Of a stretch of 38,865 nucleotides of DNA, positions 31,627 to 38,865 are shown piece by piece (position 1 is the first letter of the stretch; each line of letters begins with the position of its first letter). The stretch covers positions 1 to 38,865 of the forward strand of contig NZ_SSXE01000128.1 in NCBI RefSeq assembly GCF_021699195.1, read 5' to 3'. Both the position numbers and the translations under genes were made by a program. The notes under the pieces were generated by a model that did not search any database, was not told the DNA's origin, and saw nothing but the letters and a program-made list of their open reading frames with translations. Origin of the DNA: Nonomuraea sp. MG754425. Its GTDB lineage: Bacteria; Actinomycetota; Actinomycetes; Streptosporangiales; Streptosporangiaceae.

Positions 31627-33378
31627 GTGCGCGAGTACAGCGTCCCCGTCCTGGTCGACGTGCCCGCCTCCGCGGGCCTGGCCGACACCGTCTTCCGGCG
31701 CGCCGAGCAGGAGCCGGGCGCGATCGTGATGCGCCGCAAGATCGGCGACGGGTGGCCTGTCGTCACCGCCTCCGAGTTCCGCGACCAGGTGGTCGAGGTG
31801 GCCAGAGGGCTGGTCGCGGCCGGCGTCGAGCACGGCGACCGGGTCGCGCTGATGTCCCGCACCCGCTACGAGTGGACGCTGATCGACTACGCCATCTGGT
31901 CCGTCGGCGCGGTCACCGTGCCGATCTACGAGACCTCCTCCGCCGAGCAGGTCCGGTGGATCCTGCGCGACAGCGCGGCCAAGGCGGCGTTCGTCGAGCT
32001 CGACGGGCACGAGGAGGCCGTGAGGGAGGCCGCGCCCGAGCTGAAGTCGATCTGGCGGGTGGACGGCACACCGGAGACCGGCGACGTCTCCGCCGCCGAC
32101 GTCGAGGAGCGCAGGAAGCGCGTCTCGGCCGCCGACCTGGCCACGATCGTCTACACCTCGGGCACCACGGGCCGGCCCAAGGGCTGCCGCATCACCCACG
32201 ACAACCTGCTGTTCACCGCGCTCAACGTGCTGCGCGGGCCGCTGGAGCCGCTGTTCGCCCGCAAGGACCCGGCCGCGCTGCTGTTCCTGCCGCTGGCGCA
32301 CATCTTCGCGCGGATGATCCAGGTCGTGCTGATCGAGGCGGGCGCGATCATGGCGCACACCCCCAACATGAAGAACGTCGCCCCCGACCTGCAGAGCTTC
32401 AGGCCGACGTTCCTGCTGGGCGTGCCGCGCGTGTTCGAGAAGGTCTACAACGGCGCCGAGCAGAAGGCCGTCTCGGGCGGCAAGGGCAAGATCTTCGCCG
32501 CCGCCGTCGACGTGGCGGTGGCCTGGAGCAAGGCGGAGAGCGCCGGGGGCGCGCCGCTCGGGCTGCGGCTGCGGCGGGCGGTGTTCGACAAGCTGGTCTA
32601 CGCCAAGCTGCGCGCGGCCACGGGCGGCCGGCTGTCGGCCGCGGTGAGCGGCGGCTCCGCGCTCGGCGAGCGGCTCGGTCACTTCTTCAGGGGCGTCGGC
32701 ATCGAGGTCTTCGAGGGCTACGGCCTGACCGAGACCTCGGCCCCGGTCTCGGTCAACATGCCCGGCGCCAACAAGATCGGCACTGTCGGCAAGCCGCTGC
32801 CCGGCGTCACGCTGCGCATCGACGACGACGGCGAGGTCCTGGCCAGGGGCCGCAACGTCTTCCACGGCTACTGGAAGGACGACGCCGCCACCGGCGACGT
32901 GATCGACTCCGCGGGCTGGTTCCACACCGGCGACATCGGCGAACTCGACTCCGACGGCTACCTGCGGATCACCGGGCGCAAGAAGGAGATCCTGGTGACG
33001 GCGGCGGGCAAGAACGTCGCGCCCGGCCCGCTGGAGGACGCGCTGCGCGCGCACCCGCTGATCTCCCAGGCGATGATCGTGGGCGACGGGCGGCCGTTCG
33101 TCGCGGCCCTGGTCACACTCGACGCCGAGGCCGTGCCGGCCGGCTCCACGGTGGCGGAGCTGCGCTCCGACCCCAAGGTGCGGACCGACATCCAGGCCGC
33201 CGTCGACCGGGCCAACCTGCTGGTGTCGAAGGCCGAGCAGATCAAGAAGTTCACCATTCTGGAGGCCGACCTCACCGAGGACGGCGGGCATCTCACGCCC
33301 ACGCTCAAGGTCAAGCGCAACCTCGTGCTGCGCGACTTCGCCAAGGAGATCGACGAACTCTACGACGACCGGCGCTGA
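31627..33378 (+). CDS. fadD15: Long-chain acyl-CoA synthetase (FadD15-like)
   Basis: A 583-residue AMP-forming acyl-CoA synthetase that activates long-chain fatty acids with ATP and CoA. Motifs: the P loop YTSGTTGRPKG (from Y176), LPLAHIFAR, FEGYGLTETSAP, the W-F-HTGDIGE adenylate site and the C-terminal ITGRKKEILVTAAGKNVAPGPLE with the catalytic-lysine region. The ANL fold is complete. The GTG start has GAGGAG nine bases upstream; a TTG just upstream is possible. It occupies the place of fadD15 (Rv2187) in the conserved locus, facing pimB in that genome; here an ABC transporter lies between them. A role in lipid supply for envelope glycolipids is inference. Confidence 0.95.
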   Translation: MREYSVPVLVDVPASAGLADTVFRRAEQEPGAIVMRRKIGDGWPVVTASEFRDQVVEVARGLVAAGVEHGDRVALMSRTRYEWTLIDYAIWSVGAVTVPIYETSSAEQVRWILRDSAAKAAFVELDGHEEAVREAAPELKSIWRVDGTPETGDVSAADVEERRKRVSAADLATIVYTSGTTGRPKGCRITHDNLLFTALNVLRGPLEPLFARKDPAALLFLPLAHIFARMIQVVLIEAGAIMAHTPNMKNVAPDLQSFRPTFLLGVPRVFEKVYNGAEQKAVSGGKGKIFAAAVDVAVAWSKAESAGGAPLGLRLRRAVFDKLVYAKLRAATGGRLSAAVSGGSALGERLGHFFRGVGIEVFEGYGLTETSAPVSVNMPGANKIGTVGKPLPGVTLRIDDDGEVLARGRNVFHGYWKDDAATGDVIDSAGWFHTGDIGELDSDGYLRITGRKKEILVTAAGKNVAPGPLEDALRAHPLISQAMIVGDGRPFVAALVTLDAEAVPAGSTVAELRSDPKVRTDIQAAVDRANLLVSKAEQIKKFTILEADLTEDGGHLTPTLKVKRNLVLRDFAKEIDELYDDRR

Positions 33379-33398
33379 GCCCGCCGGGCGCGGACACG

Positions 33399-33427
33399 TT
33401 GACAGTCGGAGATCTTGGCTTTTCGAT
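33399..33427 (+). promoter_or_regulatory. Promoter of the sugar ABC operon
   Basis: TTGACA (33399-33404), a 17-bp spacer and TTCGAT (33422-33427), 57 bp before the solute-binding protein start. The -35 is perfect, the -10 poor. No LacI-type palindrome was seen next to it. Confidence 0.5.
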
Positions 33428-33483
33428 GAAGGAAGGTGAGTGAACTCGGGGGATTGTGCAGGGTCCGGCAGGGAGGAACCACC

Positions 33484-34770
33484 ATGCACCGACGACCGCC
33501 GATCTCACGTCGCAATCTTCTGTTGGGCGCCGCCGCCACGTTCGGCGTGCCCGCCGTGCTCGCCGGCTGCGGCTCCGGCGCCCCGTCGCCCGCGCCGAGC
33601 GGGTCCGGCGGGGGCCTCGGCACCGTCACGATCGGCTCGAACGCCTCCGACGAGATCCCCAAGAAGACCCTCGACACCGTGCTCAAGGGCTTCACCCAGG
33701 CCGCGACCAGGATCAACACGGTCGATCACAACACCTTCCAGGAGAACATCAACCGCTACCTGCGGGGCACGCCGGACGACGTGTTCACCTGGTTCGCCGG
33801 TTACCGCATGCGGTTCTTCGCCGAACAGGGGCTGGCCACCGACATCTCGGACGTGTGGCAGGAGATCGGCGGCGGCTACACGCAGGCGTTCAAGGACCAG
33901 TCGACCGGCGCGGACGGCAAGCAGTACTTCGTGCCCTTCACCTACTACCCGTGGGCCGTCTTCTACCGCAAGAGCGTGTGGGCCGACAAGGGCTACGAGC
34001 CGCCCGCCACCCTCGACGAGCTCACCGCGCTGGCCGGGAGGATGCGGGCCGACGGGCTGATCCCGATCGCGTTCGCCGACAAGGACGGCTGGCCGGCGAT
34101 GGGCACGTTCGACATCCTCAACCTGCGTACGAACGGCTACGACTTCCACATCTCGCTCATGGCCGGCCAGGAGTCGTGGACGGACCCCCGGGTCAGGCAG
34201 GTGTTCGACACCTGGCGGGGGCTGATGGAGTACCACCAGCCGGCCGCGCTGGGCCGCACCTGGCAGGAGGCCGGGCAGTCGCTGGCGCAGAAGAAGACCG
34301 GGATGTACCTGCTGGGGATGTTCGTCGCCCAGCAGTTCCCCGAGGCCGACCTCGACGACCTCGACTTCTTCACGTTCCCGGAGATCAACCCGGCCTACGG
34401 GACCGACTCCATCGACGCACCCGTCGACGGCTACATGATCTCCGCCAAGGCCAGGAACGTGGACGGCGCCAAGGCCGTGCTCAAGCACCTCGCCCAGCCG
34501 TCCTCCCAGGACATCGCCACGAAGCTGGACCCCGGCACGCTGGCGGCCGGCTCGGGGGCCGACACCTCCGGCTACAGCGCGCTGCAGAAACGCGGCGCGG
34601 AGCTGGTGTCGAAGGCCACGCACATCGCCCAGTTCCTCGACCGCGACACGCGGCCGGACTTCGCCTCCACGGTGATGATCCCGTCGCTGCAGTCGTTCGT
34701 CGGCGAGCCGGCCGAGATCGACTCCCTGCTGTCGAGCATCGAGAAGCAGAAGGCGAACATCTTCCGCTGA
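33484..34770 (+). CDS. ABC sugar-binding lipoprotein (CUT1 type)
   Basis: A 428-residue extracellular solute-binding protein, family 1. The signal has twin arginines (SRRNLLLGAAATFG) and a lipobox LAGC, so it is a Tat or Sec lipoprotein. The mature protein has the usual two-lobe pattern: WFAGYRMRFFAEQGLATDISD, PFTYYPWAVFYRKSVWADKGYEPP (span shown in part), and DGYMISAKARN near the end. Substrate probably an oligosaccharide, not determinable here. GGGAGGAA precedes the ATG. Its stop overlaps the first permease start (TGATG). No glycoside hydrolase or regulator accompanies the operon. Confidence 0.93.
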   Translation: MHRRPPISRRNLLLGAAATFGVPAVLAGCGSGAPSPAPSGSGGGLGTVTIGSNASDEIPKKTLDTVLKGFTQAATRINTVDHNTFQENINRYLRGTPDDVFTWFAGYRMRFFAEQGLATDISDVWQEIGGGYTQAFKDQSTGADGKQYFVPFTYYPWAVFYRKSVWADKGYEPPATLDELTALAGRMRADGLIPIAFADKDGWPAMGTFDILNLRTNGYDFHISLMAGQESWTDPRVRQVFDTWRGLMEYHQPAALGRTWQEAGQSLAQKKTGMYLLGMFVAQQFPEADLDDLDFFTFPEINPAYGTDSIDAPVDGYMISAKARNVDGAKAVLKHLAQPSSQDIATKLDPGTLAAGSGADTSGYSALQKRGAELVSKATHIAQFLDRDTRPDFASTVMIPSLQSFVGEPAEIDSLLSSIEKQKANIFR

Positions 34771-35642
34771 TGGGCGTCAAGACCCGTCGCTACTCCGCCC
34801 GCGACGTGACCGTCCTGGTCGCCGGGCTGGGGGTGGCCGTCGCCGTCAACGTGAGCCTCATCTGGGGGCCCACGCTCGCCTCCATCGTGCTGTCCGGCAC
34901 CGGCTGGAACGGCATCGGGCCGATCGAGTGGGTGGGCCTCGACAACTACCACGACCTGGCGGCCGAGTATCCGCCGTTCTGGTCGGCGGTCCGCAACAAC
35001 GTGTTGTGGCTGGCCTTCCTCGGGCTGGTCGCGACGCCGTTCGGGCTGTTCTGCGCGGTGCTGCTGGACCGTCGGCTGCGGTGGTCGCGGGTCTACCAGA
35101 GCGCCCTGTACACGCCCGTCGTGCTGTCGCTGGCCGTGGTGGGCTTCATCGCGCAGCTCGTCTACTCCTCCGACTACGGGGTGCTGAACGCGGTGACCGG
35201 GCTGAGCGTGGACTGGCTGGGCGACAGCTCCGTCAACATCTGGGTGGTCATGGTCGCCGCCGGCTGGCGGCACGTCGGCTACGTGATGATCATCTATCTG
35301 GCGGGGCTCAAGGCGGTCGATCCGGCGCTGAAGGAGGCCGCGGCCATCGACGGCGCCAACGAGCGGCAGGCGTTCTTCGGGGTGGTGTTCCCGACGCTGC
35401 GGCCGGTCAACGTGATCGTGCTGGTCATCACGGTGATCGAGGCGCTGCGGGCCTTCGACGTCGTCTACGCCGTCAACAAGGGCAGGAACGGGCTGGAGCT
35501 GCTGTCGGTGCTGGTCACCGAGAACATCGTGGGCGAGGCCAGCCGGATCGGCTTCGGCTCGGCGATCGCGGTGGTCCTGCTGGTGCTCTCGATGGGGTTC
35601 ATCGTCGCGTACCTGTCGCAACTGTTCAGGGAGGAGCGATGA
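34770..35642 (+). CDS. ABC sugar permease 1 (MalF type)
   Basis: A 290-residue inner-membrane permease with six helices and the cytoplasmic EAA loop EAAAIDGANERQAFFGVVFP, which docks the ATPase. An N-terminal helix at about 14-32 is followed by the WVGLDNYHDL segment typical of MalF/UgpA-type partners. The ATG overlaps the stop of the binding-protein gene by one base and the stop overlaps the second permease (ATGA), so all three genes form one tightly coupled operon. Confidence 0.94.
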   Translation: MGVKTRRYSARDVTVLVAGLGVAVAVNVSLIWGPTLASIVLSGTGWNGIGPIEWVGLDNYHDLAAEYPPFWSAVRNNVLWLAFLGLVATPFGLFCAVLLDRRLRWSRVYQSALYTPVVLSLAVVGFIAQLVYSSDYGVLNAVTGLSVDWLGDSSVNIWVVMVAAGWRHVGYVMIIYLAGLKAVDPALKEAAAIDGANERQAFFGVVFPTLRPVNVIVLVITVIEALRAFDVVYAVNKGRNGLELLSVLVTENIVGEASRIGFGSAIAVVLLVLSMGFIVAYLSQLFREER

Positions 35643-36526
35643 GCCACGCCGCCGCTCCCCCGCGCGCGCGTCCGGTCCGGCCGCTGCGGATCCTGCTGCA
35701 CCTCTTCCTGGCGCTGGTGGCGCTGGGGTGGCTGCTGCCGCCGGCGCTGGCGGTGTACGCCTCGCTGCGGCCGTACGAGGAGACCGCCCGTCTGGGCTAC
35801 CTCTCGCCGCCGGAGCACCTGACGCTCGGCTACTACGCGGAGGCGTGGACGCAGGCCGAGTTGCCCCGCTACTACCTCAACACGCTGATCGTCGTGCTGC
35901 CCGCGGTGGCGGTGACGCTGCTGCTGGCCTCGTTCACGGCGTTCGCGATCGCGCGGCTGCGCGTGCCGGGCCGCAGGACGCTGCTGATCGTGTTCACCGC
36001 GGGCAATCTGCTGCCGCCGCAGGTCCTCATCACCCCGCTCTACACCCTGTACACGCTCGTCCCGCTGCCGGCGTGGCTGTCGGACTCGCAGTCGCTCTAC
36101 GACTCCTACCTCGGGCTGATCCTCGTCCACGTGGCGTTCCAGTTCGGCTTCTGCGTCTTCGTGCTGGCGAACTTCATGCGCACGATCCCCGAGGAGATCA
36201 ACGAGGCGGCGCTGATGGACGGGGCGGGGGTGTGGCGGCGCTACTGGCGGCTGACGCTGCCGCTGTGCCGGCCCGCGCTGGCGGCGCTGGCCACGTTGCA
36301 GTTCACCTGGATGTACAACGACTTCCTGTGGGCGCTGGTGCTGATGTCGTCGGGCGACAAGCTGCCCGTCACCTCGGCGCTGAACAACCTGCGCGGCCAG
36401 TTCTTCACCGACTACAACCTGCTGGCCGCCGGCTCGATGCTGGTGGCGCTGCCGACGCTGGTCGTCTTCCAGCTCCTGCACAAGCAGTTCGTGGCCGGGC
36501 TCACGCTCGGCTCGGCGAAGGGTTAG
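35639..36526 (+). CDS. ABC sugar permease 2 (MalG type)
   Basis: A 295-residue permease with six helices and the EAA loop EAALMDGAGVWRRYWRLTLP. The end HKQFVAGLTLGSAKG is characteristic of MalG-type proteins. There is no ATP-binding subunit gene in the window; in actinomycetes a shared ATPase (MsiK) often serves such systems, so that is the likely partner, by family knowledge. GAGGAG lies just upstream of the ATG. Its stop codon overlaps the stop of the convergent pimB gene by 3 bases. Confidence 0.94.
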   Translation: MSHAAAPPRARPVRPLRILLHLFLALVALGWLLPPALAVYASLRPYEETARLGYLSPPEHLTLGYYAEAWTQAELPRYYLNTLIVVLPAVAVTLLLASFTAFAIARLRVPGRRTLLIVFTAGNLLPPQVLITPLYTLYTLVPLPAWLSDSQSLYDSYLGLILVHVAFQFGFCVFVLANFMRTIPEEINEAALMDGAGVWRRYWRLTLPLCRPALAALATLQFTWMYNDFLWALVLMSSGDKLPVTSALNNLRGQFFTDYNLLAAGSMLVALPTLVVFQLLHKQFVAGLTLGSAKG

Positions 36527-37647
36527 AGCAACTGCCGGAAGCGGGCGGCCACTTGGTCCCACGCCCATTCGCGGGCGACCCAGTCACGGCCGCCCGCGCC
36601 CAGCTTGCGGGCCCTGCCGGGGTCGGTGAGCAGTTCGACGACGGCCTGCGCCACCTCGTCCACGCTCTCGCCGTTCACGACCAGGCCGGTCTCGCCGGGC
36701 CGGACCGCGTCGGGCGCGCCGCCGGACGCGCCCGCCACCACGGGCAGCCCGCTCGCGGACGCCTCCAGGAACACGATCCCGAGCCCTTCCACGTCCACGC
36801 CCCCGAGCCGGGTGCGGCACGGCATCGCGAACACGTCCGCCGCCGCGTAGTAGGCGGGCAGGGCGGACTCCGGCACCGTGCCGGTGAATCTGATCGACTC
36901 CCGCCCGGCCGCCAGCCGTTCCAGCGCCGCGCGGTACGGGCCGCCGCCCACCAGCAGCAGCACGGCGTCCGGGACCGAGCGCAGCACGCTGGGCCAGGCC
37001 CTGATGAGCTGGTCCTGGCCCTTGCGCGGCACCAGCCGCGACACGCACAGCACCACCGGCCGCCCCGGCGGGACGGGCACGATCTCCGCGTCGGGGTCCG
37101 CGGCACCGGGGCGGAACCGGTCGGCGTCCACGCCGGGCGCGAGCCGGACGAGCTTGCCCGGCTCGATGACGGCGGCCAGCCGCCGCCGGGTGTACTCGCC
37201 GAGGTACGTCACCACGTCGGCGTGCGCGCCGATCCGGCGCAGCACGGCGCGGAAGCCCGGCGCGCTCGCCCACGACGCCTCGTGGCCGTGGGTGAGCATC
37301 ACCACCCGCCGCGCGCCCGCACGGCGCAGGCGCGGGGCGAGCAGGCCGAGTGGCGCCGCCGCGCCGAACACCACGGTGCCCGCGCCGTGCTCGGCCACCA
37401 GCCCTGCCACCAGCCGGGCCGCCGTGCGCGCGACGGCCGGGGTGGGCAGCATCAGCCGCGTCGGGTGCCGCACGATCGGGAACGGCTGGCGCCGGTCGAA
37501 CTCCGCCGCCCCCGGCCAGGCCGGCGCGTAGACCACGACGCCGGGCGTGCGCAGCGCGAGCCCATGGACGAACGACTGGATCCCGCCCGGCCTGGGCGGG
37601 AAGTCGTTGGTCACGATGAGCACGCCGGCGGGGGCGGGGCCGTTCAC
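36523..37647 (-). CDS. pimB: GT4 mannosyltransferase, PimB-like
   Basis: A 374-residue GT-B glycosyltransferase of family 4. The N-terminus VLIVTNDFPPRPGGIQSFVHGL is the signature of PimB (phosphatidylinositol-monomannoside alpha-mannosyltransferase). Donor-site elements are VSRLVPRKGQDQLI and the E-x7-E motif (EGLGIVFLE), followed by ASGLPVVAGASGGAPDAV. It probably transfers mannose from GDP-mannose at the cytoplasmic face of the membrane in PIM synthesis. I chose the GTG at 37647, which overlaps the protease stop (GTGA), over an ATG 30 bases upstream that would overlap more. It corresponds to Rv2188c. It forms an operon with the M48 protease. Confidence 0.9.
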   Translation of the reverse strand: MNGPAPAGVLIVTNDFPPRPGGIQSFVHGLALRTPGVVVYAPAWPGAAEFDRRQPFPIVRHPTRLMLPTPAVARTAARLVAGLVAEHGAGTVVFGAAAPLGLLAPRLRRAGARRVVMLTHGHEASWASAPGFRAVLRRIGAHADVVTYLGEYTRRRLAAVIEPGKLVRLAPGVDADRFRPGAADPDAEIVPVPPGRPVVLCVSRLVPRKGQDQLIRAWPSVLRSVPDAVLLLVGGGPYRAALERLAAGRESIRFTGTVPESALPAYYAAADVFAMPCRTRLGGVDVEGLGIVFLEASASGLPVVAGASGGAPDAVRPGETGLVVNGESVDEVAQAVVELLTDPGRARKLGAGGRDWVAREWAWDQVAARFRQLL

Positions 37648-38865
37648 GGCTCGGGGACGCCGTTCAGCTTGGCCCATGCGCGGGCCATCGCGATGCGCTC
37701 GGGGCCAGAGGGATGGGAGGCATAGAGCACATATTCCACCGCATCCGGCGACAAGTCGGAAATGTTGGCTACGGCGAGGTGCTTCTGCATGGCGATGAAC
37801 GTGGCCGGATCCCTGGTCAGGTCCAGCGCGTGCACGTCGGCCCTGGCCTCGATGTGCCGGCTGATCAGGTTCTGGGCGGGGCCCATGAGCAGCGAGCCGA
37901 AGGTCATGATGCCCATGATCACCCCGACCGCGCGCGGGTCGGTGATCGAGCCGACCCCGGTGCGCCGCCGCAGCGGACCGAAGACCAGGAACAGCGCGAT
38001 CGCGCCGAGAGCCGCGCCCAGGGCGGCGATGAACGTGCCGTAGAGCACGTCGTTACGCGCCGCGTGCCCCAGCTCGTGCGCGGCGACCAGCTCGACCTGC
38101 CCCTGCGGGGCCTTCAGCAGTGTGTCGTAGACGACGATGCGGCGCGTGGCCCCGAAGCCGGACACGTACGCGTTGAGCGCCGTCGTACGGCGTGAGGCGT
38201 CGGCGACCAGCACGTCCTCGACCGGCACGTGGTCACGCTCGGCCATGTCGAGCAGGTTGGTGCGCAGCGAGCCCTGCGGCATGGAGTGGAAGTCGTTGAA
38301 CAGCGGCTCGAACACCACGGGGTACACGAACGACATCGCCACCGTCAGCGCGAACGCGCCCACCGCGGCCGGGATCCACCAGCGCCGGAACCTGCGCGCC
38401 AGCGCCACCAGGGCCAGCAGCATGACGCCGAGCAGCAGCGCCTCCACGCCCAGGTTCTTCAGCCGGTCGACGCTCCAGCCCGCCCAGTCCTGGACGGACA
38501 GGCCGTAGTCGCGCAGGATCGTCTCGAACCAGACGCCGAGCGGCCACCGGGCCAGCTCGGTGATCGCGGTGATCACCAGCACGCCGAGGACCACCCGCAA
38601 CCACCACGGGCCTCTCAGCCACCCGAGCACCTTGGCGCTGAACGGGGTGGCGACCAGCAGGCCGGCGAAGATCACCGTGAGGCCCAGCGAGAGGTAGCTC
38701 GGCAGGCTTGTGGCCGCGTCGAACGCCTGCGACCTGGCGATCTGGGCGGCGGTGAAGTCGCGCGCCGGATCGGGCGGGCCGCCGGTCAGCACGTGCCAGG
38801 GGGTGCTGAACGCGGCCATCGCGCTGGTGCTGCTGGGCATGGTGATCGTGGCGGTGGCCGCGTTC
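37644..38865 (-). CDS. M48 (Ste24/CaaX-protease-like) membrane metallopeptidase, N-terminus disturbed
   Basis: At least 398 codons of a membrane M48 protease. Seven or so helices surround the zinc site HELGH (in LVAAHELGHAARND), with the third ligand in ISRHIEARADVHAL. The segment TTALNAYVSGFG is typical of Ste24. It removes or trims membrane proteins; the natural substrate is unknown. The visible frame is open to the window edge. An ATG at 38840 exists but lacks a ribosome site, and the residues before STPWHVL are not hydrophobic as expected. The last 58 bases look inverted (see findings), so the true start lies beyond the window. The stop overlaps the PimB start. Confidence 0.9.
   Translation of the reverse strand, partial: NAATATITMPSSTSAMAAFSTPWHVLTGGPPDPARDFTAAQIARSQAFDAATSLPSYLSLGLTVIFAGLLVATPFSAKVLGWLRGPWWLRVVLGVLVITAITELARWPLGVWFETILRDYGLSVQDWAGWSVDRLKNLGVEALLLGVMLLALVALARRFRRWWIPAAVGAFALTVAMSFVYPVVFEPLFNDFHSMPQGSLRTNLLDMAERDHVPVEDVLVADASRRTTALNAYVSGFGATRRIVVYDTLLKAPQGQVELVAAHELGHAARNDVLYGTFIAALGAALGAIALFLVFGPLRRRTGVGSITDPRAVGVIMGIMTFGSLLMGPAQNLISRHIEARADVHALDLTRDPATFIAMQKHLAVANISDLSPDAVEYVLYASHPSGPERIAMARAWAKLNGVPEP
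38808..38865. repeat. Inverted repeat flanking a flipped segment at the right end
   Basis: GAACGCGGCCA (38808-38818) and TGGCCGCGTTC (38855-38865) are perfect 11-bp inverted arms around 36 bp. Turning the middle round would give the M48 protease a normal membrane helix in frame. The window ends exactly at the second arm. Confidence 0.8.

Overview
The window is a high-GC actinomycete sequence with dense genes, frequent GTG starts, ATGA/GTGA stop-start overlaps and several genes that appear leaderless. Gene content (PimB-type mannosyltransferase, PPi-dependent phosphofructokinase, a DasR-type operator, MHYT proteins) suggests a filamentous actinobacterium, possibly Streptosporangiaceae. That placement is inference; no rRNA or marker gene is present. 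The odd length and the folded-back right end suggest a whole draft contig. Both ends cut genes.

Left third (1-11 kb). A minus-strand operon encodes a LytS-type kinase, a LytTR response regulator, a small two-helix membrane protein and the start of a sodium/solute symporter, probably a carboxylate sensing and uptake unit. Next comes a sulfite-oxidase-like molybdoenzyme. Divergent from it is a type I-beta DAHP synthase behind what reads as a complete Phe/Tyr attenuator: a leaderless leader peptide, two mutually exclusive RNA folds and a strong terminator. thiI, two tandem MHYT membrane proteins and a PPi-type phosphofructokinase with a near-perfect DasR site follow.

Middle (9.6-23.6 kb). This part holds several small regulator-target units: lactonase and dimethylformamidase-like lipoprotein with a MarR-GNAT protein; SDR and MMPL pump with a divergent TetR; a PhoX-like protein; Dps divergent from a MerR-VIT/VWA operon; homocysteine methyltransferase; DoxX with a divergent MarR and twin operators.

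Right third (23.6-38.9 kb). This is a conserved actinobacterial envelope/lipid neighbourhood: a PlsC acyltransferase, an ArsA-like ATPase, a SRPBCC protein, a long-chain acyl-CoA synthetase and PimB correspond in kind and order to the M. tuberculosis Rv2182c-Rv2188c region. It also contains an esterase, a ROK glucokinase broken by an internal deletion and frameshift, a phosphatase-family protein, a secreted propeller and a metallophosphoesterase. A sugar ABC transporter operon without ATPase sits between fadD and pimB. An M48 protease runs off the right end, where its first codons appear inverted.

No tRNA, rRNA, CRISPR array, insertion sequence or prophage gene was seen.
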